A stretch of DNA of 64,000 nucleotides from Betaproteobacteria bacterium (GTDB lineage: Bacteria > Pseudomonadota > Gammaproteobacteria > Burkholderiales > SG8-39): positions 62,001 through 126,000 of the forward strand of contig SHXF01000002.1 in assembly GCA_009693435.1 (NCBI GenBank), in the 5' to 3' direction. The position numbers and the translations under genes were made by a program. Of this stretch, positions 42,903 to 51,131 are shown one piece after another (within the stretch, counting starts at the first letter, position 1; each line of letters begins with the position of its first letter). The notes under the pieces were generated by a model. It was not told the origin of the DNA. It saw nothing but the letters and a program-made list of their open reading frames with translations, and searched no databases.

Positions 42903-43685
42903 TCAGGCGCGGCCGGTTTCGCGGCCCGAGAGCACACGCGTGCCGTGATCGTAGAAGCTGGTGATGAGGCTCATCACACCTGCCGCGTCGCGCAGTTGTG
43001 TGTCGATGCCGTTGATCCGCGCCGAGGGATGCATCAGCAACTCGCGGCGCAGCATGAGAAACCCCTCGGTCAGGCCGCGCCCGCGCGCCGTGACCCGATA
43101 GGCGGTCTCGCGGTTGGTGGAGCCGGGCGCCTTTTCCACCAGCCCGGCCTTGATGAGTTTGCGCAGGCTGTACTGCATGTTGGCAATGTCATCGCGATTG
43201 GCAAAACGCGACAATTCGGTCACACCGCGCGGCCGGGGCGAGCTCATCAACTGTTGCAGGATCACGTTGTCCTGCCCGGAGAGTTTCTGCAACCGGCCTT
43301 CGGCGCCGAGCAACAGGCCGATGAACCGGTAGAAAGCCTCGGCGGCGCAAATCAGCGATTGTTCGAAGTCGGTGACGGCCCGCTCGTGCGGCGACGAGGC
43401 GAGGTGTTGCGGCACCCTGATGGCGCTGCCGGATGCGGATTTTCCGGGACCTTGCCTCCGCGCGACCTTGCTTGCCACCGCCGCGGCCTTGTTCCCCGCT
43501 GCCGCGCCCGCCGGTTTTCTCCCTCTCCCTCCGGGAGAGGGCAGGGGTGAGGGAATGCCCGCGCCACCTCGTCCCGCTTTCGCGTGAACCGGCGCGTGAA
43601 CCGGCGCGGGAATTGCCGGCACTTTCCCGCGCGACTTCTTCATCGGAATTTCGCTGCTGGACGTGTCTTTGCGGCGCCTGAACAT
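42903..43685 (-). CDS. Winged-helix (MarR-like) transcriptional regulator with low-complexity N-terminus
   Basis: 260 residues. About residues 105-255 form a winged-helix regulator (LSGQDNVILQQLMSSPRPRG, then SRFANRDDIANMQYSLRKLI, KAGLVEKAPGSTNRETAYRV). The first 100 residues are Pro/Ala/Lys-rich and contain a VHAPVHA repeat plus a palindromic element read in frame (PSPLPSPGGRGRKPAG). It is divergent from the 43821-50803 operon, with a candidate operator between, so it is the likely regulator of that operon. The start codon is uncertain; ATG 43643 is an alternative. Confidence 0.82.
   Translation of the reverse strand: MFRRRKDTSSSEIPMKKSRGKVPAIPAPVHAPVHAKAGRGGAGIPSPLPSPGGRGRKPAGAAAGNKAAAVASKVARRQGPGKSASGSAIRVPQHLASSPHERAVTDFEQSLICAAEAFYRFIGLLLGAEGRLQKLSGQDNVILQQLMSSPRPRGVTELSRFANRDDIANMQYSLRKLIKAGLVEKAPGSTNRETAYRVTARGRGLTEGFLMLRRELLMHPSARINGIDTQLRDAAGVMSLITSFYDHGTRVLSGRETGRA
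43519..43557. repeat. Palindromic CCCTCTCCC...GGGAGAGGG element, copy 2, inside a coding region
   Basis: CTCCCTCTCCCTCCGGGAGA followed by GGGCAGGGGTGAGGGAA is the reverse complement of the element at 28161-28203. It lies in the N-terminal, low-complexity part of the MarR-like gene and keeps the frame open. Confidence 0.75.
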
Positions 43686-43698
43686 CGGACAAGTCTAG

Positions 43699-43746
43699 CG
43701 CTTGACTGATTGGACTTCAAGCGTAAAATACTCCGTAACTTCAAGC
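43699..43746. promoter_or_regulatory. Promoter and candidate operator of the five-gene CoA operon
   Basis: TTGACT (43702-43707) and TAAAAT (43724-43729) are spaced by 16 bp and point rightwards to the operon. The -35 is embedded in an inverted repeat CGCTTGA (43699-43705) / TCAAGCG (43717-43723), and ACTTCAAGC is repeated directly at 43714 and 43738. This is the expected arrangement for repression by the divergent MarR-like protein. Confidence 0.6.
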
Positions 43747-43820
43747 ATTCGCCGGCCCCAGCGAGCTGATGCGAGAATATCGCGACCGGCTGCGGGCGCC
43801 GATTTTCCTGGAGAAGAACC

Positions 43821-45098
43821 ATGCAGTTCGGGCAGGCCATCGATTCTGCAACGCATCGCGCTGGACAAAGATCCAAACCGGGCGTGGCGCCCGGCGCCGG
43901 TTTCAGGACGGGCGAGGCGATAGACGCCGCCGCGGTGAAGCGGCGCGCGAAGGAGCTGGGCGCCGACCTGGTCGGCATCGCCAGCGCCGCCACGTTGAAT
44001 GCCTTCCCGCCGGACCCGCGCTGGCCGCAGACCCCGGAGCGCATCTCGCCGTATTGCAGGAGCGTGATCGTCATCGCGCAGCGCATTCCAGCCGGCGCCT
44101 TCCGCTGCAAGGACAACACCGCGGTGCAGTACATCGACATGCTGGTGCTGCGCAAGATGGACAAGGTCGCCTACAAGCTGGCCTGCGAATTGGAGCGCGC
44201 CGGCCATCCGACTTTCGTCACCGCGTCGCAGGAGACCGAGTGGGCCTACAAGCGCGCGAGTTACGGGCGTCTCTCCACCCGCCACCTCGGCGTCGAAGCA
44301 GGATTGGGGACGCTCGGGCTGGAAGTCAACATCCTCACGCCGGAATTCGGCCCGCGCGTCTATCTCACCGGTATCCTCACCGAACTGGAGCTGGAGTCCG
44401 ATTCGCCGATACGGGAACAGGTGTGCATCGGCGAATCGTGCAGCCGCTGCCTGCACGCCTGCCCGGCGGACGCGGTGCTGCATTTCGGCATCGACAAGCG
44501 CCAGTGCGCCACCGAGGCGCAGGAGTTCGGCTTCTCCAGCATGCTCGGCATATTCGAGCGCATGTTCCGCTCCCCGGAGAAAGCCGGCGAACTGTTCCGT
44601 ACGCGCGACTTCTTCGGCTTCTGGCAGGGGCTGCTGCGCGTGGTCGGGTCGTTCGGCGATTGCCCGCGCTGCCTGGCGGTGTGCCCGGTTGGCAATGATT
44701 ATCACGCGCACCTCGCGGACCCGCAGAAGGTGATCCCGGAACGCACGCCGGAGAAGATCGCGCTGGGCAAGCGCTACAAGGAGGCCCGGGCAAGACATGA
44801 CAAGCACGACGACAAGCACGACGACAAGGGCGCCGACAGCGGCGCCGACAGCGGCGACAACAGCAGTGCAGGCAACGCGCTGCCCGGCCTGTCCGACTGG
44901 AACGTGCGCTGGGTCGGACCGGAGGGTTATCAGGGCATGGTGGCGAAGCAGATGCAGGCTTTCAGGAAATTGCAGAAGGAGCGCGAGGCTGCCGGCCTGA
45001 GTGCGACGGGCGCGTCGAACGCCGCGGTCGGGGAAGTCGCACCAGCAACACCCGCAACACCCGCAACACCCGCAACACCCGGATCGCAAGGCGCATGA
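43821..45098 (+). CDS. 4Fe-4S protein related to QueG/reductive dehalogenases (tandem copy 1)
   Basis: 425 residues. The N-terminal part resembles the corrinoid-binding region of epoxyqueuosine reductase/reductive dehalogenases (KRRAKELGADLVGIASA, HLGVEAGLGTLGLEVNI). Two ferredoxin-like clusters follow: C-I-G-E-S-C-S-R-C-L-H-A-C-P, then a lone Cys (QCATEAQ) with CPRCLAVCPVG. There is no Tat signal, so it is cytoplasmic. Between the clusters and the end are DKHDD and GADSG repeats and a C-terminal ATP repeat. It is paralogous to the next gene and shares a 4-bp ATGA overlap with it. Whether a cobamide is bound cannot be seen from sequence. Confidence 0.82.
   Translation: MQFGQAIDSATHRAGQRSKPGVAPGAGFRTGEAIDAAAVKRRAKELGADLVGIASAATLNAFPPDPRWPQTPERISPYCRSVIVIAQRIPAGAFRCKDNTAVQYIDMLVLRKMDKVAYKLACELERAGHPTFVTASQETEWAYKRASYGRLSTRHLGVEAGLGTLGLEVNILTPEFGPRVYLTGILTELELESDSPIREQVCIGESCSRCLHACPADAVLHFGIDKRQCATEAQEFGFSSMLGIFERMFRSPEKAGELFRTRDFFGFWQGLLRVVGSFGDCPRCLAVCPVGNDYHAHLADPQKVIPERTPEKIALGKRYKEARARHDKHDDKHDDKGADSGADSGDNSSAGNALPGLSDWNVRWVGPEGYQGMVAKQMQAFRKLQKEREAAGLSATGASNAAVGEVAPATPATPATPATPGSQGA
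44799..44855. repeat. In-frame 12-bp repeats (DKHD and GADS units) in the Fe-S protein gene
   Basis: GACAAGCACGAC occurs twice in tandem, followed by two copies of a GGCGCCGACAGC unit. A further 9-bp repeat (GCAACACCC, four copies) near 45045-45081 encodes ATPATPATP at the C-terminus. Confidence 0.75.
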
Positions 45099-46102
45099 CC
45101 ATGGCCGGCATCTACAGAAAACCGCTGGCCGCCGGCGATATCAAGGACAAGGCGCGCGCGCTGGGCGCCGATCTGGTCGGCATCGCCGATGGCAGCGTGC
45201 TCGACGCCCATCCGCCTTATCCCGATGATCCGCGACGCCCCGGCGACATCACCGAACTGGATTCGGGCAGGGTCATCGTGCTGGCGCGGCGCTTGAACGA
45301 GGGCGTGGCGCGCATCAAGGCCTGGGACGACCGGCACAAGTACTACAACGACGAACTGGCGCTGTCGATGCTGGAGGAAACGTCGCTGGAACTGGTGTAC
45401 TGGCTGGAGGACGCGGGCTATCCGGCGGTGATCGTGCCGCCCACCCACGTCGATCCGTGGCGTTACCAGGACGAGCCGAAGGCGCACCAGAGCACGCTGT
45501 TGTCGCTGCCGCATGCGGCGGTCGAGGCCGGCCTGGGCACGCTGGGCCTGAACCTGCAGTTGCTCACCCCGCAGTTCGGGCCGCGTGTGCTGTTGACCGC
45601 GGTGCTGTGCACCGTGGACGTCGCCTGCGATTCGCGCATGGTCGAGTCTTTGTGCCTGGGCCCGTCCTGCGGGCGCTGCCTCAAGACCTGCCCCGGTGAC
45701 GCCGTGCAGCACTGGGGGCGCGACTGGGAGGCCTGCGATACCTACCGTTCGCCGTATGGTTTCGCCAAGCTCTCCGGGCACATCGAGGCGATCGTGAACG
45801 CGACCGGCGCCGATGAGAGGAAGCAACTGCTGCGCTCGGAGACGACCTTCAATCTCTGGCAAAGCATACTGCGCGGCGCGGGCGCCATCACCGGCTGCCG
45901 CCGCTGTGCCGATGTGTGTCCGGTGGGCGAGGACTACGCGACCATGCTGCAGGATGCGCTGGAGACCATTCCGGAAGACACGCCGCAGAAAGCAGCGCGC
46001 CTGGGCGACATGATGGCGCAAGAGGCAAAAGGCGCGCTGCCGCCGGGTTACACCGCGCAGATCCGCTGGATCGGCCGGCGCAAGACAGGGGGAGTGGAAT
46101 GA
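45095..46102 (+). CDS. 4Fe-4S protein related to QueG/reductive dehalogenases (tandem copy 2)
   Basis: 335 residues from ATG 45095 (ATGA overlap with the previous stop). The same plan as copy 1 without the repeats: KARALGADLVGIADG, AAVEAGLGTLGLNLQLL, then C-L-G-P-S-C-G-R-C-L-K-T-C-P and a lone Cys with CRRCADVCPVGEDY. Both copies have C-x4-C-x2-C-x3-CP instead of the C-x2-C-x2-C-x3-CP seen in QueG. The pair may form a heterodimeric reductase acting on a CoA-linked or glutathionylated aromatic; this is inference from operon context. Confidence 0.82.
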   Translation: MTMAGIYRKPLAAGDIKDKARALGADLVGIADGSVLDAHPPYPDDPRRPGDITELDSGRVIVLARRLNEGVARIKAWDDRHKYYNDELALSMLEETSLELVYWLEDAGYPAVIVPPTHVDPWRYQDEPKAHQSTLLSLPHAAVEAGLGTLGLNLQLLTPQFGPRVLLTAVLCTVDVACDSRMVESLCLGPSCGRCLKTCPGDAVQHWGRDWEACDTYRSPYGFAKLSGHIEAIVNATGADERKQLLRSETTFNLWQSILRGAGAITGCRRCADVCPVGEDYATMLQDALETIPEDTPQKAARLGDMMAQEAKGALPPGYTAQIRWIGRRKTGGVE

Positions 46103-46785
46103 TAAAACTGCATGAACTCGCCGATGCCGGCGGGCGCCACTACAGCACCTTTTCCTGGCGAACGCGACTCGCGCTGGCGCACAAGGGACTCGCCTGGCAG
46201 TCGGTGCCGGTCAAGGTCAGCGACAAGGCGGCGATCGCTTTCTCAGGGCAGAAAAAAGTGCCCATCATCACCGACGGCGAGCGGGTGGTGTACGACTCGT
46301 GGAAGATCGCCGAATACCTGGAAGACACCTATCCCGAGCGGCCCAGCCTGTTCGGCGGTGAGACGGGGCGCTCCCTCGCGCGGTTTTTCAACAGCTATGC
46401 CGACCGCCAGCTGGTGGGCAGCCTGTTTCCGGCCCTGATGCTGGAGAACGTCGGTCTGCTGGCGGCGGACGACGCGGCCCATATCCGCGCCGGCATGGAG
46501 AAGCCGCTCGGCAAGACGCTGGAAGAACTCGCCGCCGGCAGGGAGCAGGCGCAGAAGGCGTTTTCCAGCGCGCTCGATCCGGTGCGTTCGGTGCTGCGCG
46601 CCCAACCCTATGTGTCCGGGGCGAAGCCGGCTTATGCGGACTACATCCTGTTCAGCGTGTTTCAGTGGGCACGCATCACGACCGCTTCGCCGATAGCGGC
46701 TGCAGACGATCCGTTGTGGCCCTGGTTCGACCGGCTGCTGGACAGCTTCGACAGCCTGGGTCGAAACGAGCCGGCACGCACGTGA
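46099..46785 (+). CDS. Glutathione S-transferase family protein
   Basis: 228 residues from ATG 46099 (ATGA overlap). N-terminal thioredoxin-like domain with STFSWRTRLALAHKGLAWQ (Ser in the active-site region), KKVPIITDGERVVYDSWKIA and EYLEDTYPERPSLF. C-terminal helical domain to residue about 220. Within this operon it may supply glutathione chemistry (conjugation, isomerisation or removal of a leaving group) to the tandem Fe-S proteins. The next gene begins in a GTGA overlap. Confidence 0.9.
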   Translation: MIKLHELADAGGRHYSTFSWRTRLALAHKGLAWQSVPVKVSDKAAIAFSGQKKVPIITDGERVVYDSWKIAEYLEDTYPERPSLFGGETGRSLARFFNSYADRQLVGSLFPALMLENVGLLAADDAAHIRAGMEKPLGKTLEELAAGREQAQKAFSSALDPVRSVLRAQPYVSGAKPAYADYILFSVFQWARITTASPIAAADDPLWPWFDRLLDSFDSLGRNEPART

Positions 46786-48494
46786 AGGGCGAGTTGCAGG
46801 AATCCGTCACCGTGGCTGCGGCGGCGCTCGCCGACAAATATCGTACTGCCGGTTACTGGACCAACGCGACGCTGGGCGACTGGCTGGAGCGCAACGCCGC
46901 TGCACGCGGTGACTGCGATGCACTGCGCCAGGGTGGGCGCACGCTTACCTGGCATGCCCTGCGGCTGGCGGTGCGAGCGCTGGCTTGCGGACTCGACGGC
47001 CTGGGCATACGCAAGGGCGACGTGGTCGCGGTGCAACTGCCCAACACGGTCGAATTCATCATCGCCTATCTTGCCATTGCCTCGCGCGGGGCGATCATGC
47101 AGACCTTGCACATGCCTTATCGCGGTGCGGAAATTGAAGGTTTGATGAATCACAGCGGCGCCCGTGCCGCGGTCGTCATGGCCGAAGCGCGCGACTATAG
47201 AGCGGCGCAACTGCTGCTGGAGATGCGCGCGCGCCTGCCCGCGCTGCGGCATGTCATCGCCGTCGGCGAAACTGCGCCGCCGGGTGCGTTGCGTTTCGAT
47301 GAACTCATCGGCGGCGCCGGCACAGACCCGCAACCCGCGCCGGTCGCGCTCAGCGGCGCCGACCTGTTCCTGTTGCTGTACACCTCCGGCACCACCACCG
47401 CGCCCAAAGGCGTGCCGCACAGTTATCAGAACTTCCTCGCCAACTCGCGGCTCTCCGCCACGGAATTGTCGGTAGGCCCGGATGACGTGCTGCTTTCCGC
47501 GGCGCCGTTCTCGCACCTGTACGGGCTGTTCACCTTCAACATGGCGCTGTCCGTGGGCGCGACCTCCCTGTTGTTGCCGGCCTTCTCGCCGCCCGACCTG
47601 GCGCAACTGCTGCACGCCGGACGACCCACCATCGCCTTCACCGCGCCGGCGCATATTGCCGCCTGCCTCGCGATGAAGCTGTTCGACGGCAAGGACCTGT
47701 CCTCGCTGCGCTACGTGCAGATCTCGGGCAGCGCCGTCCCGCCGGCGCTCGGCCGCACCTTCGAACCGCTGCTGCGAAACGGCAAGGTGATGCAACTGTG
47801 GGGCATGACCGAACTGCAGGCCGGGGCCTATACGCGCCTCGGGGACAGCGAACCGGTGCGCATCGAAACCACCGGCTGCGCCAGTCCCGGCAGCGAATTG
47901 CGCGTGGTGCGCGATGACGGCACGCCGGCTGCGGTGGGGGAGACCGGCGAACTGCAGATGCGGGGGCCGTCGCTGTTCGCCGGTTACCTGAACAATGCCG
48001 AGGCGACGCGCGAGGCATTTACCGCGGATGGTTTTTTCCGCACCGGCGATCTGGCGTACATGGATGCGCTCGGCAACACCACGCTTGCCGGCAGGACCAA
48101 GGAGATCATCAATCGCGGTGGCGTGAAATTCAATCCGCTGGACGTGGAGAACCTGCTGTGCGCGCATCCTGCGGTGGAACAGGCGGCCATAGTGCCGATG
48201 CCCGATCCGGTGCTGGGCGAGCGCGCCTGCGCATTCGTCATGCTGCGCGCCACTATTGCGGCGGGCGCGGACTTCAATTTCGAGGCCATGCAATCCTGGC
48301 TCGCGCAGCATCGGGTGAGCAAGACCAAATGGCCGGAACGCCTGGAATTCATCGAGGCCATGCCGCTCACGCCGACACGCAAGATAATCAAGGGGCAGCT
48401 GGTCCGCATTCTGGAGGACAGGATGCGGGCCGGGAATCACGAAGCGATCCGCGCGGTCATGGAAGCGCAGCCAACGAAAGGAAGCAAACCATGA
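46782..48494 (+). CDS. Acyl-CoA synthetase/AMP-dependent ligase, probably for an aromatic acid
   Basis: 570 residues from GTG 46782, overlapping the GST stop. The adenylation motifs are complete: [20 protein letters not shown] (P-loop), [20 protein letters not shown] and [13 protein letters not shown] with the catalytic Lys. It resembles (2,3-dihydroxybenzoyl)adenylate synthase/cyclohexanecarboxylate-CoA ligase-like enzymes ([20 protein letters not shown]). Placed directly before a salicylyl-/2-aminobenzoyl-CoA monooxygenase, it most likely makes the aryl-CoA substrate of that enzyme. Confidence 0.9.
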   Translation: MKGELQESVTVAAAALADKYRTAGYWTNATLGDWLERNAAARGDCDALRQGGRTLTWHALRLAVRALACGLDGLGIRKGDVVAVQLPNTVEFIIAYLAIASRGAIMQTLHMPYRGAEIEGLMNHSGARAAVVMAEARDYRAAQLLLEMRARLPALRHVIAVGETAPPGALRFDELIGGAGTDPQPAPVALSGADLFLLLYTSGTTTAPKGVPHSYQNFLANSRLSATELSVGPDDVLLSAAPFSHLYGLFTFNMALSVGATSLLLPAFSPPDLAQLLHAGRPTIAFTAPAHIAACLAMKLFDGKDLSSLRYVQISGSAVPPALGRTFEPLLRNGKVMQLWGMTELQAGAYTRLGDSEPVRIETTGCASPGSELRVVRDDGTPAAVGETGELQMRGPSLFAGYLNNAEATREAFTADGFFRTGDLAYMDALGNTTLAGRTKEIINRGGVKFNPLDVENLLCAHPAVEQAAIVPMPDPVLGERACAFVMLRATIAAGADFNFEAMQSWLAQHRVSKTKWPERLEFIEAMPLTPTRKIIKGQLVRILEDRMRAGNHEAIRAVMEAQPTKGSKP

Positions 48495-50803
48495 AGATCA
48501 ATGTGCTCGGCGGCGGTGCCGGCGGACTGTATTTTTCCATCCTCTACAAGAAGGCCAATCCGGACGCCGCGGTCATGGTGTACGAGCGCAACAAGCCGAC
48601 CGACACCTTCGGCTGGGGCGTGGTGTTCTCCGACGCCACGCTGGGCAATTACGAGAAGGCGGATCCCGAAACGCACGCGGAAATCCTGCGCAACTTCCGC
48701 CACTGGGACGACATCGACACCTGGTTTCGCGGGCGCAAAATCACCTCGGGTGGACACGGTTTCTGCGGCATTGCGCGCGTGAAGCTGCTGCAGATCCTGC
48801 AGGACCGCGCCGTCGGCCTGGGCGTGAACGTCGTCAGCCAGAAAGAGATCGCCGACGTAGATGAACTAACCGGCAGCGCCGACCTGGTGGTGGCGGCCGA
48901 CGGCATCAACAGCATCGCGCGGCGCAAGTACGAAGCGCAATTCAAGCCGGACGTGGAAATGCGCAAGTGCCGCTTCATCTGGCTGGGGACGAGAAAGCTG
49001 CTCGACGCCTTCACCTTCGCGTTCAAGGAAACCGAGCACGGCTGGTTCGCGCTGCACTCCTACCGTTTCGACGAGACCACTTCCACCTTCATCATCGAGA
49101 CGCCCGAAGACGTGTGGCAGATGCACGGTCTGGACAAGATGGAGCAGGAGGAGTCGATCGCCTTCTGCGAGCGGTTGTTCGCCGACCTGCTCGACGGGGA
49201 GAAACTCATCTCCAATGCGAAACACCTGCGCGGCTCGGCGATGTGGATCAAGTTTCCGCGGGTGCTGTGCCGCCAGTGGCACCACAAGAACATCGTGCTG
49301 ATCGGCGACGCCGCGCACACCGCGCACTTCTCCATCGGCTCGGGCACCAAGCTCGCCATGGAGGACGCGATTTCGCTGTCGCGCATCCTCACCCAGGAAA
49401 TTCCCGCCGCGGCAAAGGTCGAGCAGCCGGTTATCGAGCGCGCACTGGTGCAGTACCAGCAGGAGCGCGAGGTCGAGGCGCTGAAGCTGCAAAGTTCCGC
49501 GCGCAACCGCATGGAGTGGTTCGAGAACGTCAAGCGCTACGTGCACATGGAGCCGGAACAATTCACCTACACGCTCTTGACCGGCAGCCAGCGCATCGGC
49601 CACGAGAACCTCAAGCTGCGCGACCCGCAGTACGTGGCAGGCGTGGAGCGCTGGGTCGCCCGCTCGGCGAATCTCGCCGACAAGCCGATCCCGCCGATGT
49701 TCACGCCGTTTACGCTCCGCGGCATGACCGTGAAAAACCGCGTGGTGATGTCGCCGATGGCGATGTACTCGTGCGCCGACGGATTGCCCGATGATTTTTA
49801 TCTGGTGCACCTCGGCTCGCGGGCGCTCGGCGGCACGGGACTGCTGTTCACGGAGATGACCTGCATCGCCCCCGATGCGCGCATCACGCCCGGCTGTGCC
49901 GGCCTGTGGAGCGACGCGCAGGAGGCTTCCTGGAAACGCATCGTCGATTTCGTTCACGGCCAGTCCGATTCGAAAATCGGCATCCAGATCGGCCATGCCG
50001 GCCGCAAGGGCTCGACCAAGCTTGCCTGGGAACTGACGGACGAACCGCTTGCCTCGGGCAACTGGCCGCTCGTGTCGGCTTCGCCGATACCCTACCTGCC
50101 GCACAGCCAGGTGCCGCGCGCGGCGACGCGGGAAGACATGGACCGCGTGAAGCAGCAGTTCATCGAGTCAACGAAGCGCGCCGCGCGCATCGGCTTCGAC
50201 ATGCTCGAACTCCACTGCGCGCACGGGTATCTGCTCGCCAGTTTCCTCTCGCCGCTCACCAATACGCGCACGGACGAATTCGGCGGCTCGATCGAGAACC
50301 GCTGCCGCTATCCGCTGGAAATCTTCAATGCGCTGCGCGCGGTATGGCCGGCGGAGCGGCCGATGTCGGTGCGCTTCTCTTGCCACGACTGGTATCCGGG
50401 CGGCACTACGCCGGCCGAAGCCGTGCAGTTCGCGCGTATTTTCAAGGCCGCCGGTGTCGACATCGTCGACTGCTCCTCCGGCCAGACGGTGAAACAGGAA
50501 AAGCCGGTTTATGGCCGCATGTACCAGACGCCCTTCTCCGATCTGATCCGAAACGAAGCCGGCATTCCCACGATCGCGGTCGGCAACGTGTTCGAGCCCG
50601 ACCACGTGAACACCATCATCGCCGCCGGACGCGCCGACCTGTGCGCGCTCGCCCGGCCGCACCTCGCCGATCCGTACTGGACCCTGCGCGCCGCGGCAGA
50701 GCAGGGCTATCGCGATGTGGTGTGGCCCAAGCAGTACTACATGGGACGGCTGCAGCTGGAGCGCAACCTGGAACGGGCGGCGCAGATGGCGCTGGTGGCG
50801 TAG
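48491..50803 (+). CDS. Bifunctional FAD monooxygenase/Old Yellow Enzyme fusion (2-aminobenzoyl-CoA monooxygenase/reductase or salicylyl-CoA 5-hydroxylase type)
   Basis: 770 residues from ATG 48491 (ATGA overlap). Residues 1-380 are a flavin monooxygenase ([39 protein letters not shown]). Residues 405-770 are an OYE-type FMN oxidoreductase ([57 protein letters not shown]). This fusion is known from the aerobic 2-aminobenzoate pathway of Azoarcus evansii, where it hydroxylates and then reduces the ring of 2-aminobenzoyl-CoA. The same architecture is annotated in databases as bifunctional salicylyl-CoA 5-hydroxylase. It is the last gene of the operon. Confidence 0.93.
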   Translation: MKINVLGGGAGGLYFSILYKKANPDAAVMVYERNKPTDTFGWGVVFSDATLGNYEKADPETHAEILRNFRHWDDIDTWFRGRKITSGGHGFCGIARVKLLQILQDRAVGLGVNVVSQKEIADVDELTGSADLVVAADGINSIARRKYEAQFKPDVEMRKCRFIWLGTRKLLDAFTFAFKETEHGWFALHSYRFDETTSTFIIETPEDVWQMHGLDKMEQEESIAFCERLFADLLDGEKLISNAKHLRGSAMWIKFPRVLCRQWHHKNIVLIGDAAHTAHFSIGSGTKLAMEDAISLSRILTQEIPAAAKVEQPVIERALVQYQQEREVEALKLQSSARNRMEWFENVKRYVHMEPEQFTYTLLTGSQRIGHENLKLRDPQYVAGVERWVARSANLADKPIPPMFTPFTLRGMTVKNRVVMSPMAMYSCADGLPDDFYLVHLGSRALGGTGLLFTEMTCIAPDARITPGCAGLWSDAQEASWKRIVDFVHGQSDSKIGIQIGHAGRKGSTKLAWELTDEPLASGNWPLVSASPIPYLPHSQVPRAATREDMDRVKQQFIESTKRAARIGFDMLELHCAHGYLLASFLSPLTNTRTDEFGGSIENRCRYPLEIFNALRAVWPAERPMSVRFSCHDWYPGGTTPAEAVQFARIFKAAGVDIVDCSSGQTVKQEKPVYGRMYQTPFSDLIRNEAGIPTIAVGNVFEPDHVNTIIAAGRADLCALARPHLADPYWTLRAAAEQGYRDVVWPKQYYMGRLQLERNLERAAQMALVA

Positions 50804-51131
50804 CGGCGGGGTGTGGGAGGGGCGGCGCGGCGGCAGGTGGACGTTGGGGTGCGCTGCGCTTACCCCAACCTGCGGCCGATAATTGGCTGAATTATTATAA
50901 GAGTGACCAGTAACGGCGGTAATTAGCGGGTATTTTTCATTCAAAATTTATATAAAAGTGGGTGTCGTAGTAGGGGTGAGCCTGCGGACTCCAACGACCG
51001 TGAACCCCTACGACACATCCTAGACTCGATAGGCGAAAAGACGGATGCATCCAAAGGCCCGCTTTGCGAGCCGAGCGGCTACGGGGTCGCATCCCCGCCT
51101 GCGGCGGGGCCCCTGCTCCGCCCTTCGCCGC
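50804..51131. other. Intergenic region with several inverted repeats
   Basis: No gene. It contains a stem GTTGGGGT (50843-50850) / ACCCCAAC (50862-50869), a larger imperfect inverted repeat GTGTCGTAGTAGGGGT (near 50962-50977) / ACCCCTACGACAC (51004-51016), an AT-rich stretch at 50880-50960, and the REP-like element copy D. It separates the CoA operon from the convergent PDZ-protein gene. Confidence 0.65.
51049..51124. repeat. REP-like intergenic element, copy D
   Basis: AAAGGCCCGCTTTGCGAGCC, then GGGGTCGCATCCCCGCCTGC and GGCGGGGCCCCTGCTCCGCC. It matches copies A-C apart from a shorter central loop. It is again at a 3' end, between convergent genes. Confidence 0.8.

Noticed and set aside
46662..48440. 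592-residue open frame on the minus strand opposite the acyl-CoA ligase
   Set aside because: Antisense shadow of a clear adenylation enzyme; no ribosome site or family similarity.
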